The position numbers were made by a program, and so were the translations under genes. From Bacillus changyiensis (GTDB lineage: Bacteria > Bacillota > Bacilli > Bacillales > Bacillaceae), in contig NZ_JAQFWW010000001.1 of the NCBI RefSeq assembly GCF_027706145.1, forward strand, positions 310,001-374,000: a DNA stretch of 64,000 nucleotides. Direction: 5' to 3'. How positions within the stretch are numbered: the first letter of the stretch is position 1; every line of letters starts with the position of its first letter. Of this stretch, positions 17,772 through 26,251 are shown piece by piece. The notes beneath the pieces are model-generated. The model saw only the letters and a program-made list of their open reading frames with translations. It was not told where the DNA came from and did not search any database.

Positions 17772-18968
17772 TTGAAAAAAACCAGCATATTAGTGTTGTC
17801 TCTTTTGCTTTCTGTTCAGCTTTTAACAGGATGCTGGAATAGATTAGAATTAAATGAGTTGGGAATTGTCGGTGGGATGTCGATCGATAAAAAAAACGGA
17901 AAGCAAGTTGTTACAACGCAGGTCATTAATCCTGGACAGGTTGCGGCTAAACAGGGTAAAGGACAGGAAGCACCGGTGATTACTTATCGGGAAAAAGGAG
18001 ACACCATTTTTGAAGCGATCAGAAGAATGGCAAAATCGGCGGCTAGACGATTATATTTTTCCCATTTACGGATTCTCGTTATTGGCGAGGACTTGGCGAA
18101 AGATGGAATTGGAAATATCCTTGATTTTGTATCGAGGAACCATGAATTTAGACCTGACTTCTTCATTGTCATCGCCAAAAAAACAAAGGCAGAGGACGCA
18201 TTAAGAGTTTTGACAGCATTAGAAGAAATACCAGCAAATAAACTGTTTTCAGCCCTTGAAACATCTGAAAAGGTCTGGGCGCCTTCCATCACATTAAAAC
18301 TGGATAAACTCATCTCAGATACTGTAAATGAGGGAATTAATCCTCATGTTACTGGATTGCGCGTGATCGGGAGCACTAAACAAGGACAAAGAACAGAAAA
18401 CATACAACAAAGTGACCCAGAAGTCAAACTGAAATATGATGGTATGGCCATTTTTAAAGATAATAAACTGATCGGTTGGATGAATGAAAAAGACAGTAAA
18501 GCAGCTAACTATGTATTAGGTGATGTCAAAAGTACAATTCAAGAAGTATTTTGTTCAGGGGGGAGGGGGAAAGCAGCAATTGAAGTGATTCATACGAAAG
18601 CTGATGTATCGACGAAACTTAAAAATGGCTCATTAAAAGGAAACGTTCAAATCAATGTGGAAGCCAATGTTGGCGAAGTTCAGTGTAACCTTGATTTAAC
18701 AAATTCAAAAACGCTCGATTATTTAGAAAAGAGGGCAAACAAGCGGCTGAAACAGCAGATTGCCAAGGTCATCAAAAAAACTCAGAAGGAATTTAAATCC
18801 GATATTTACGGATTTGGTGAAGCTTTACATCGTTCACATCCAAATTATTGGAAAAAAGTCAAAGGGAACTGGAATGAGAAATTTACGACTATGCCCATCA
18901 AAGTTCAAACAAACATAAAAATTCACCGAGTCGGTATGATTGGCAAACCACATGATAAGTCTAATTGA
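17772..18968 (+). CDS. GerC-family spore germination lipoprotein, C subunit
   Basis: 398 residues, TTG start after AAAGGAG. Type II signal peptide ending in the lipobox LLTGC (Cys about 21), then WNRLELNELGIVGGMSID, the standard start of GerC proteins (Ger_(x)C family). Three-domain soluble part ends with FGEALHRSHPNYWKKVKGNW and a C-terminal IHRVGMIGKP. Lipidated by Lgt, it sits on the outer face of the spore inner membrane with the A and B subunits. Its stop codon TGA lies inside the -35 element of the next promoter, with no terminator between. Confidence 0.94.
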   Translation: MKKTSILVLSLLLSVQLLTGCWNRLELNELGIVGGMSIDKKNGKQVVTTQVINPGQVAAKQGKGQEAPVITYREKGDTIFEAIRRMAKSAARRLYFSHLRILVIGEDLAKDGIGNILDFVSRNHEFRPDFFIVIAKKTKAEDALRVLTALEEIPANKLFSALETSEKVWAPSITLKLDKLISDTVNEGINPHVTGLRVIGSTKQGQRTENIQQSDPEVKLKYDGMAIFKDNKLIGWMNEKDSKAANYVLGDVKSTIQEVFCSGGRGKAAIEVIHTKADVSTKLKNGSLKGNVQINVEANVGEVQCNLDLTNSKTLDYLEKRANKRLKQQIAKVIKKTQKEFKSDIYGFGEALHRSHPNYWKKVKGNWNEKFTTMPIKVQTNIKIHRVGMIGKPHDKSN

Positions 18969-18993
18969 CAAAGACTTCCTCTATTCGTATACT
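18965..18993 (+). promoter_or_regulatory. Near-consensus SigA promoter for vmlR-like gene
   Basis: TTGACA (18965-18970), 17-base spacer, TATACT (18988-18993). The -35 hexamer overlaps the gerC stop codon. It sits about 250 bases before the ABC-F gene, leaving a long untranslated leader. Confidence 0.85.
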
Positions 18994-19031
18994 GTTGTAT
19001 AACTACATTGAAAGGAAAAGGTATAGGGGAC

Positions 19032-19064
19032 ATGGACCATTCATCTTATTTTCCAGCGTTTTAA
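19032..19064 (+). CDS. Predicted 10-residue leader peptide of the ABC-F attenuator
   Basis: ATG to TAA encodes MDHSSYFPAF. Purine-rich AAAGGAAAAGG and AGGGGA precede it, though the nearest is close to the ATG. Codons 3-8 lie within the left arm of the first leader hairpin, so a ribosome stalled here would mask that arm. Typical of leader peptides for drug-induced ABC-F genes; translation is not shown. Confidence 0.45.
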   Translation: MDHSSYFPAF

Positions 19065-19217
19065 TTTTAAAAAACGGAAACTTGGAAAATAGGATGAATC
19101 TGCCCTTTTATGCCTTTTTGGCGTCTGCCTTTACGTAAGGTTATTCATTCTGTCACCATGCATAAAATTGGCATATTTTTCTCTTCCAAGTTTTTCGTGA
19201 AGAGGTTTTTTGTTTTG
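19040..19217 (+). promoter_or_regulatory. Transcription attenuator controlling the vmlR-like gene
   Basis: Three pairings can be traced. Anti-antiterminator: 19040-19055 with 19083-19098 (16 pairs, one G-U). Terminator: CTCTTC (19181-19186) with GAAGAG (19198-19203) followed by GTTTTTTGTTTT. Antiterminator: AAACTTGGAA (19078-19087) with TTCCAAGTTT (19184-19193), ten perfect pairs that would break both others. A further helix TTTTATGC/GCATAAAA (19106-19113 with 19160-19167) can form. Predicted logic: with no drug, hairpin 1 and the terminator form; a ribosome stalled by drug on the leader peptide frees the right arm and allows read-through. B. subtilis vmlR is known to be attenuation-controlled. 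Confidence 0.75.
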
Positions 19218-19242
19218 CCATTAACATGTAAGAGGTGAGATG

Positions 19243-20928
19243 ATGACAGTTTTAATGAAAGTAAGCGGTTTACAAAAAAGTTTTGGAGATCAACACGTTC
19301 TAAAAAACATACAGTTCCAAATCAAACAGGGCGAACGAATTGGTTTAGTCGGATTAAACGGAACAGGGAAAACAACCATCGCAAATATATTATCAGGTCA
19401 TGTAGGAGCTGATGACGGATCTATTCAAACAGAAAGCAGCCTTAAAATTGGTTATTTGGAGCAATCAATAGACTATTCCATCAATGATTTCTATCACATT
19501 TTGACTGAAGATGGCAATGGAGATTTATTTCAGATGACAAGTCAGCTGGGACTAGAAATTCAGAACTGGCAAAACGAGAAGATTCATCATTTGAGCGGTG
19601 GAGAGAAATTAAAGTTAGCTCTCGCTTCTGTTTGGAAAACAGCTCCTGATCTTCTGATCCTTGACGAACCGACAAATCATCTGGATTTAAATGGGATCAA
19701 TTGGCTAATTGAAGAACTGAAAACATTTACAGGCGCTGTATTGATGATTTCCCATGACCGGTATTTTTTAGATCAATCAGTTTCAACTATTTTCGAACTT
19801 GAAAATGGAGAGTTGGATGTTTATCAAGGAAACTACTCTGCATACAACAAAGAGAAAAAACGGCTTTTTGAAGTGTACCTCCATCAATATAAAGTTCAGC
19901 AAAAACAAACAGACAAAATCGAATCGCAAATTGCGAAGTTTCAAAATTGGTCTGAAAAGGCCCACCGGGAATCAACTAAAAAGGATGGTTTTAAAGAATA
20001 TTACCGGGTAAAAGCTAAAAAATTAGACAATCAAGCCAAATCGAAAATAAATCGGTTAAAAAAAGAACTTGAAAAACACAAACTAGAAAAGCCACAAGAA
20101 GAAGCAATCAATTTTCAGTTTGTTTCAAGTGAAAAAAGAGGTAAACGGATATATACGGCTAAAAATGTTACAAAAGCATTTAATGGACGAATGTTGTTTA
20201 CAAACAGCAACTTTTATATTCAGCATGGTGAGAGGATTGGATTAATTGGGCATAATGGTTGTGGAAAAACGACTTTGATTCGGATGATGTTAGGAATGGA
20301 ACAAGCTACAGATGGAACACTGTGGAAAAGCCCATCTGTAAAAGTTGCGTATTTAAGTCAAGATGTCTCTGATCTAAAGGAAGAGCAATCGGTGAGAGAA
20401 ATACTACAATTATCTGATGAGCAAGAAATAAAAAAAGCGCGAACCATTTTGGCTAACATGGGGATTAAAAAAGAACGATTTCATCGAAAAATCGAAACGT
20501 TTAGCTTGGGCGAACGGACAAAAATCAAACTGGCATCCTTGATGTTAAAGGACTATCATGTTCTGATTTTAGATGAACCAACTAACCATTTAGATTTACC
20601 GAGCAGAGAGCAGCTTGAAGAGACATTATTAAAATTCGCTGGGTCGATCATCATTGTTTCACATGATGTCTACTTTATAGAAAAATTGTGTGACAAGTTT
20701 CTTATATTTGAAGAGGGGTGTATTAAACGGGTTGAAACAGGAATGCAAGTAGGTCAACAAAGACAAAAGCAGCCTATAAAAGAGGAACTTCTCAAAATCG
20801 AAAATCGTATCGCTGTCATCCTCGCGGAGTTAGCAGACCTTTCTCCTCAAGATCAAAAATATGCTGAACTGGATCAAGAATATTTAATACTGTTAAAGAG
20901 AAAACAAACACTTGATAAACAAATATAA
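19243..20928 (+). CDS. vmlR: ABC-F ribosome-protection ATPase, VmlR-like
   Basis: 561 residues from ATG 19243 (the ATG at 19240 is too near AGAGGTG). Two ABC ATPase domains with no membrane segments: Walker A GLNGTGKTT and GHNGCGKTT, signatures LSGGE and FSLGE, Walker B LLILDEPTNHLDL and VLILDEPTNHLDL. The interdomain linker (about 185-300) carries the phrase NWSEKAHRESTKKDGFKEYYRVKAKK, shared with B. subtilis VmlR, and a C-terminal helical extension follows. Members bind the ribosomal E site and expel virginiamycin M, lincomycin and pleuromutilins from the peptidyl-transferase centre. Promoter, attenuator and terminator make it an independent unit set between two germination operons. Confidence 0.9.
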   Translation: MTVLMKVSGLQKSFGDQHVLKNIQFQIKQGERIGLVGLNGTGKTTIANILSGHVGADDGSIQTESSLKIGYLEQSIDYSINDFYHILTEDGNGDLFQMTSQLGLEIQNWQNEKIHHLSGGEKLKLALASVWKTAPDLLILDEPTNHLDLNGINWLIEELKTFTGAVLMISHDRYFLDQSVSTIFELENGELDVYQGNYSAYNKEKKRLFEVYLHQYKVQQKQTDKIESQIAKFQNWSEKAHRESTKKDGFKEYYRVKAKKLDNQAKSKINRLKKELEKHKLEKPQEEAINFQFVSSEKRGKRIYTAKNVTKAFNGRMLFTNSNFYIQHGERIGLIGHNGCGKTTLIRMMLGMEQATDGTLWKSPSVKVAYLSQDVSDLKEEQSVREILQLSDEQEIKKARTILANMGIKKERFHRKIETFSLGERTKIKLASLMLKDYHVLILDEPTNHLDLPSREQLEETLLKFAGSIIIVSHDVYFIEKLCDKFLIFEEGCIKRVETGMQVGQQRQKQPIKEELLKIENRIAVILAELADLSPQDQKYAELDQEYLILLKRKQTLDKQI

Positions 20929-20933
20929 GAAAT

Positions 20934-20972
20934 AAAGCCATTTTCGTTTTATACGGAAATGGCTTTTTAAAA
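20934..20972 (+). terminator. Intrinsic terminator of vmlR-like gene
   Basis: AAAGCCATTTTCG / CGGAAATGGCTTT (one mismatch tolerated) around TTTTATA, followed by TTAA; six bases after the stop codon. Confidence 0.9.
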
Positions 20973-21055
20973 CTAGTGGATTAAATTACCACATTTATAG
21001 AAGTCATCCAAGGTAATAATAGGATAAAGAAAAGAATTGATGAAGGGTGATCAAA

Positions 21056-21181
21056 ATGTGGAAAACAATTTTATCCTATTTTCCAGACTGGGTGATTATC
21101 ATGCAGGCTTTTTTGACTTTTTTGGTTCCGTATGGCATCTCAAAAGTATTTCATTGGTTGCGTGCGCCAGAGGGTGAGTGA
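21056..21181 (+). CDS. 41-residue small membrane protein heading ger operon
   Basis: ATG preceded by GAAGGGTGATCAAA; the ORF ends in TGA five bases before the gerA ATG. The product starts MWKTILSYFPDW, then one hydrophobic segment (about residues 12-31, VIIMQAFLTFLVPYGISKVF) and a basic tail HWLRAPEGE. No recognised family. Position at the head of a germinant-receptor operon recalls the small D subunits of some GerA-family receptors, although those I know are longer with two membrane helices. Expression is inferred from spacing and RBS only. Confidence 0.5.
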   Translation: MWKTILSYFPDWVIIMQAFLTFLVPYGISKVFHWLRAPEGE

Positions 21182-21185
21182 ATAA

Positions 21186-22757
21186 ATGAGATGGTGGAAG
21201 TCGAAGACAAGACGAATCAAGCGGCAGTCTGCTGAACAAAATCACCTTAAAAATCCGGTACCATCACTTGACACGACTGGTTTTATGAGTGGAGATTATC
21301 AACATGATCTGGACATGATCAAGGCCGAAATAGGAGACCAAGCAGATGTCAATTTCCGTGAATTTGAGATCGGACGTACAGGTCTCCGGGCGGCAATTGT
21401 TTTTATTAATGGTCTCTCAGATAAAGAACTAATTGATCAACATATTATGAAAATGTTAATGGCTGATTTCTCTAAAGAATATAAAATAGAGATTTCGAAG
21501 ATAGAAAATCATCTGTCTGATCTGATCAAAAAACAAATCTTATCGATCAGTACGGTCACAGAGGTCAATCATATCAACTCGTTAGTACAAGAAGTGCTGA
21601 TGGGTGCGACAGCGTTGTTAATTGAGAGTTCACAAGAAGTATTTATGTTAGGAACAGCAAAGGGAAATAGGAGAAATATTGAAGAGCCTGCATCAGAAGC
21701 TTTAGTTAGAGGGCCACGTGTAGGTTTCACAGAATCGCTTAGTACAAACACATCATTATTAAGACAACAAGGTAGAAATCAAAATCTGTCGCTCATTCAT
21801 TCTCAAGTCGGAAAAAGGTCTAAAAAAAGTCTTGTTATCGCTTACGTTAAAGAAATTGCAGACCCGGAGATTATAAAAGAAGTACAAAAAAGAATTCAAA
21901 AGATTGACATGGATGCTGTTCCTGAATCTGGATATGTTGAGCAGATGATTGAAGATAACTATCTCAGCCCATTTCCACAAGTGCAAAGTACGGAACGTCC
22001 TGATCGGGTGATGGCAGCTCTAATGGAAGGTAGAGTTGCGATTCTCTTGGATGGGACACCTTTTGTATTAATTGTCCCTGTTACTTTCAGTATGATGTTG
22101 CAATCGCCTGAAGATTATTATGAGCGTTGGATCGCTGGGTCACTTGTCCGTATGTTAAGATTTGGTGCGGCAATGGCTTCACTGCTAGGTCCTGCACTAT
22201 ATATTTCGTTTATTTCTTTTCACCCAGGTTTGATTCCCAGTGAACTGGTCGTTTCCATTACCGGATCAAGAGTAGGAGTACCGTTTCCTTCTCTGATTGA
22301 AGCACTGATTATGGAGATAGCCATTGAAATTATGCGTGAAGCAGGTTTGCGGTTACCTAAGCCAGTAGGTCAAACGATCGGAATTGTCGGTGGTCTCATT
22401 ATTGGAGAAGCTGCCGTACAAGCGGGTATCGTCAGTCCGATTATGGTCATTGTCGTTGCGGTCACAGCGATTTCTTCATTTGCCATTCCACAATATAGCG
22501 CGGGAATTTCTTTGCGAATGCTAAGATTTGTGGCCATGATCTGTGCCGCTATTTTTGGATTGTACGGTGTGATCATGTTTTTCCTCATGCTTGCCAGTCA
22601 TGCAGTGAAGCTAAAAAGTTTCGGTGTTCCATATGCAGCACCTGCTGTTCCATATCGCTTTAATGATTGGAAAGATTTTGTTATTCGAATGCCACTTTTA
22701 ATGATGAAACGCAGGCCGAAAATGTTGAGACCGCAAGACACGAAAAGAAAAGAATAA
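21186..22757 (+). CDS. GerA-family spore germination protein, A subunit
   Basis: 523 residues. N-terminal cytoplasmic domain with [43 protein letters not shown] and [25 protein letters not shown], then the membrane domain with [32 protein letters not shown]. All GerA-family landmarks match the other A subunit at 16173-17750, but the N-terminus differs (Arg/Lys-rich [14 protein letters not shown]). The start lies five bases after the small ORF, suggesting coupling. It begins a small-A-B-C-B gene order. Confidence 0.93.
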   Translation: MRWWKSKTRRIKRQSAEQNHLKNPVPSLDTTGFMSGDYQHDLDMIKAEIGDQADVNFREFEIGRTGLRAAIVFINGLSDKELIDQHIMKMLMADFSKEYKIEISKIENHLSDLIKKQILSISTVTEVNHINSLVQEVLMGATALLIESSQEVFMLGTAKGNRRNIEEPASEALVRGPRVGFTESLSTNTSLLRQQGRNQNLSLIHSQVGKRSKKSLVIAYVKEIADPEIIKEVQKRIQKIDMDAVPESGYVEQMIEDNYLSPFPQVQSTERPDRVMAALMEGRVAILLDGTPFVLIVPVTFSMMLQSPEDYYERWIAGSLVRMLRFGAAMASLLGPALYISFISFHPGLIPSELVVSITGSRVGVPFPSLIEALIMEIAIEIMREAGLRLPKPVGQTIGIVGGLIIGEAAVQAGIVSPIMVIVVAVTAISSFAIPQYSAGISLRMLRFVAMICAAIFGLYGVIMFFLMLASHAVKLKSFGVPYAAPAVPYRFNDWKDFVIRMPLLMMKRRPKMLRPQDTKRKE

Positions 22758-22784
22758 GACAGGGAAAGGAGTGAGCCATTCATC

Positions 22785-23885
22785 ATGAACAAGTCGGACG
22801 AACGTCTTTCCACTACACAAACAACTGGTCTCATTTTTAATTTCGTGCTAGGGACAGGAATTTTAACACTTCCGCGAACATCGGTAACAGAGGTAGGGAC
22901 ACCTGATGTTTGGCTGACTCTTGTTTTTGGGGGAATCATTGCACTAACGGCCGGATTCTTCATGATCAAACTGAACAAACAATATCCTGAAAAAACCTTT
23001 TACGAATATACTCAGGATATTACCGGCAAATGGATCGGATATTTGATCGGTTTCTTATTTGCCAGTTATTTATTAGCCCATGCCGGTTTTCAAATTCGTT
23101 CGATGTTGGAAATTACACTTTTCTTTTTATTAGAAGGGACACCTCGTTGGGCACCAGCGATGATTTTTATTTGGGTGGGTCTGTATTTGGCGATCGGCGG
23201 CATAAACCCGATTGCTCGCCTGGTTCAAATTGTTTTTCCGATCACAGTGATCTTGTTTTTGTTGGTAATTTTGATGAGCTTCGGCATTTTTGAATTGGAC
23301 AATTTACGCCCTGTATTAGGTCAAGGCATTTTACCAGTGCTAAAAGGAGTGAAAGTGACCGCCCTTTCCTTCTCAGGACTGGAAATCGTGCTCGTTTTGA
23401 TGCCGTTTATGGCACAACGGGACAAATCGATGCAGATCGTTTTAGTAGGTACAGTTGTTCCGCTGCTTTTTTATATGATAACCGTTGTGATGGTCATTGG
23501 TGCTTTATCAATTGATGGAGTTGTTGCCCGGACATGGCCGACAATCGATTTGATGCGAAGCTTTGAAGTGGAAGGGTTAATCTTTGAACGTTTCGAGTCT
23601 ATGTTGCTCGTCATTTGGATTATGCAGCTGTTTAATACATTTGTTATTTCCTTTTACGGTGCTGCACTAGGCCTCTCTCAACTTTTCAAAAAAAATCTTG
23701 GACAGGTGTTGTTTGGTTTACTTCCTGTTATTTACTTGATTGCCATGATGCCAAAAAATATTAATAACATGTTTGCATTTGGAGACTTGATTGGAAATAG
23801 CGGGGTCTGGATCGGCGGAGTATTACCTCTAATCTTGCTATTGATCTCAAAGATGAGGAGGAGAAAGCATGAAAACAATCACTAA
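22785..23885 (+). CDS. GerB-family germination permease, first B subunit of operon
   Basis: 366 residues, about ten membrane helices. Phrases typical of the YndE/GerB type: LIFNFVLGTGILTLPR, TPDVWLTLVFGGIIAL, YPEKTFYEY, NPIARLVQIVFPI, FELDNLRPVLGQGILPVLKG and RTWPTIDLMRSFEVEGLIFERFES. RBS GGAAAGGAG. The last 17 bases overlap the following gerC gene. Closely related to the second permease of the operon at 25110-26219, evidence of duplication. Confidence 0.92.
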   Translation: MNKSDERLSTTQTTGLIFNFVLGTGILTLPRTSVTEVGTPDVWLTLVFGGIIALTAGFFMIKLNKQYPEKTFYEYTQDITGKWIGYLIGFLFASYLLAHAGFQIRSMLEITLFFLLEGTPRWAPAMIFIWVGLYLAIGGINPIARLVQIVFPITVILFLLVILMSFGIFELDNLRPVLGQGILPVLKGVKVTALSFSGLEIVLVLMPFMAQRDKSMQIVLVGTVVPLLFYMITVVMVIGALSIDGVVARTWPTIDLMRSFEVEGLIFERFESMLLVIWIMQLFNTFVISFYGAALGLSQLFKKNLGQVLFGLLPVIYLIAMMPKNINNMFAFGDLIGNSGVWIGGVLPLILLLISKMRRRKHENNH

Positions 23886-25074
23886 AATACTTCTTTTTTT
23901 TTCTATTGGTTTGCTCTTTTTTTTAAGCGGATGCTGGAGCAGCCGTGAAATTGAAGAACTGGGCTTAACATTTGCGATTGGGATGGATAAGGGGGAGGAA
24001 ACCTCCATTGAAAAAAAATTTAATAATGTTGGCGGTAACTATCCGAAACATGACGAGATTACATTAACATATCAATATGTCAACCAACAGACAGCAGGTT
24101 CAAAGGCTGCTGGTGGAGTCGGCGGCGGAGACCAAAAATCGTATATTAACGTTTATCAAACAGGTGATGCCACTCAACAAAATGTAAGAGAAATAGCGTT
24201 GCGGAAAGACAGACCTGTATTTGGACCCCATTTAAAGGTGATTGTCGTGGCCGCTGAGCTGCTTCGTACATATTCATTAGAAGAATTACTTGATCAATAT
24301 CTTCGCGATGATGAAATAAGACCAAGCAGTCTTGTCCTTGCGACAAGAGGGAAAGCAAGAGATACATTAGAGTTAAAGGACGTAGGTGAAATGCCAGCAT
24401 TTCGCTTACGGGAAATTATTAATAATCGATATCGAGCAAAAAAGATTTTGCCTCCAATCACACTTGCCAAATTAACAGGTACGCTTAGGAATGGATCAAG
24501 CTATTTGCTGCAAAATGTTGCTGCGGCTGATGGTGAAATTAAATATGCTGGAGCAATAGCAGTCAACGGAAAAACAAATAAACTGATCGGTTATTTAGAC
24601 GAGCATGATTTAGATGGTGTGATGTGGATTAAAGGCAAGGGGACCGGCGGTACTGTAACAAGTTATGAGGACAAAACAAAAAAACTCACCGTCTATACAA
24701 TCGAATCTTTAGAAAGTGAAATCAAGCCGATTGTCAAGGGAAACCGGCTTTTAGCATTTGATGTAAACATTACATCAGATGGTCATCTTGCAGAAAATAG
24801 GATCTTGGCAGAAAAAGCTTTTGATAATAAGTTTTTAGAAAGAGTCGAAAAAAATTCTGAACGAACAGCTCGTCAATCAATCAAACACTCGATTGACAAA
24901 ATGCAAAAAGAGTACAAAGCTGATTTAGCAGGATTTGGAAATAGTGTAAGAATCCATGAGCCAAGACTGTGGGAAAAACTGAAGAAAAATTGGGATGAAA
25001 TATTTACTGAGATTCCGATCAACTATCATGTAGACTTGACAATTAAAGATTATGGAACAGTAGGTGATCAGTAA
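23869..25074 (+). CDS. GerC-family germination lipoprotein, C subunit
   Basis: 401 residues, overlapping the preceding permease gene by 17 bases; AGGAGGAG precedes the ATG. Signal peptide with lipobox FLSGC (Cys about 22), then WSSREIEELGLTFAIGMD as in GerC proteins. A Gly-rich loop (AGGVGGGDQKS) follows, then the usual domains and the C-terminal FGNSVRIHEPRLWEKLKKNW. Anchored on the outer face of the inner spore membrane. Confidence 0.93.
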   Translation: MKTITKILLFFSIGLLFFLSGCWSSREIEELGLTFAIGMDKGEETSIEKKFNNVGGNYPKHDEITLTYQYVNQQTAGSKAAGGVGGGDQKSYINVYQTGDATQQNVREIALRKDRPVFGPHLKVIVVAAELLRTYSLEELLDQYLRDDEIRPSSLVLATRGKARDTLELKDVGEMPAFRLREIINNRYRAKKILPPITLAKLTGTLRNGSSYLLQNVAAADGEIKYAGAIAVNGKTNKLIGYLDEHDLDGVMWIKGKGTGGTVTSYEDKTKKLTVYTIESLESEIKPIVKGNRLLAFDVNITSDGHLAENRILAEKAFDNKFLERVEKNSERTARQSIKHSIDKMQKEYKADLAGFGNSVRIHEPRLWEKLKKNWDEIFTEIPINYHVDLTIKDYGTVGDQ

Positions 25075-25109
25075 TAGATTCAATTCAGGAGAGGTGGTGA
25101 TATTTCGCT

Positions 25110-26219
25110 ATGATTCGTTTTCAAGATAAAATATCAACTTCACAGGCGATCGTTGTCTTTGTCAGTTATACGATGGCAGCAGGGATTCTCAGTTTGCCGC
25201 GAACAGGTGCAGAAGCGACTGGGGCACCAGATGTTTGGCTTGCCGTCATTTTTGGTGGTATCATTACTGCCATTAGCGGGATCATTTTAACAAAACTGAG
25301 TCAAGAATACCCAGAAAAAACCTTTTTTCAATATGGTGACCATCTTGTTGGGAAATGGCTCAGTATATTAATCAGTCTGTTTTTTATTGAACACTTTGTG
25401 ACGATTGCAGCGTTTGAAGCGCGAATTATGGCAGAAATGATTGGCTTTTATTTACTCCGTAAAACGCCTCACTGGGCGATCATCATGGTGATGATGTGGG
25501 TTGGATTTTATTCCATTAAAGATGGAATGGGATCTATTGCTCGTCTATTTGAAATCATTTTTCCGATTACAGTCATTATTTTTATCACGGCTATTTTCAT
25601 GAGTGTTGGTATATTTGAACTTGACAATTTACGTCCCGTTTTGGGAAAAGGTATCATACCTGTGCTAAAAGGAACTAAGTCAACAACACTTTCCTTTATC
25701 AGCGCAGAAGTCATGGTTTTTTTGATTGCCTTTATGAAAAAACCGGAAAAAGGTGTTAATGTTGTTCTGATTGGGATAACGATTACAATGTTCATTTATC
25801 TCGCCACCGTTGTTTTTGTTATCGGTGCATTATCTATTGACGGAGTAATGGGGAGAACATGGCCGACAATTGATCTGATGAGAAGTTTTGAAATTTCCGG
25901 ATTAGCGTTTGAACGGTTTGAATCATTGTTTCTAGTCATCTGGATTATGCAGTTATTTTCGACATTTGCCATATCTTATTACACCGCATCACTTGGTTTA
26001 AGTCAGCTGTTTAGCAAAAAAATAAGATCGATCATGTATGGTGTATTGCCGGTTATGTATTTGATTTCATTATATCCTAAAAATGTAAATGGTGTTTTTT
26101 TATTAGGTGATTATGTTGGTTATGTAGCAGCTGTTTTATTCGGGGTCATACCGATCCCGCTATTCATCATCGCCAAAATAAGCAAGAAAAAAGAGCAAAC
26201 ATCCGAAAAACACTCATAA
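25110..26219 (+). CDS. GerB-family germination permease, second B subunit of operon
   Basis: 369 residues, about ten membrane helices, and aligned with the permease at 22785-23885 through AAGILSLPRTGAEATGAPDVWL, YPEKTFFQYGD, ARLFEIIFPITVII, FELDNLRPVLGKGIIPVLKG and RTWPTIDLMRSFEISGLAFERFES. RBS GGAGAGGTGG; 35 bases after gerC. A second B subunit in one operon, as in gerK-type loci with two B genes, could widen germinant range by alternative A/C/B complexes. A hairpin follows. Confidence 0.92.
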   Translation: MIRFQDKISTSQAIVVFVSYTMAAGILSLPRTGAEATGAPDVWLAVIFGGIITAISGIILTKLSQEYPEKTFFQYGDHLVGKWLSILISLFFIEHFVTIAAFEARIMAEMIGFYLLRKTPHWAIIMVMMWVGFYSIKDGMGSIARLFEIIFPITVIIFITAIFMSVGIFELDNLRPVLGKGIIPVLKGTKSTTLSFISAEVMVFLIAFMKKPEKGVNVVLIGITITMFIYLATVVFVIGALSIDGVMGRTWPTIDLMRSFEISGLAFERFESLFLVIWIMQLFSTFAISYYTASLGLSQLFSKKIRSIMYGVLPVMYLISLYPKNVNGVFLLGDYVGYVAAVLFGVIPIPLFIIAKISKKKEQTSEKHS

Positions 26220-26221
26220 CA

Positions 26222-26245
26222 AAAGCTGGAGAATCCTCCAGCTTT
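26222..26245 (+). terminator. Hairpin between convergent ger operon and MFS gene
   Basis: Perfect AAAGCTGGAG / CTCCAGCTTT stem with AATC loop, between two stop codons. The T-run on the plus side is short and follows after a gap; it may act on both strands. Confidence 0.7.
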
Positions 26246-26251
26246 CAGTCA

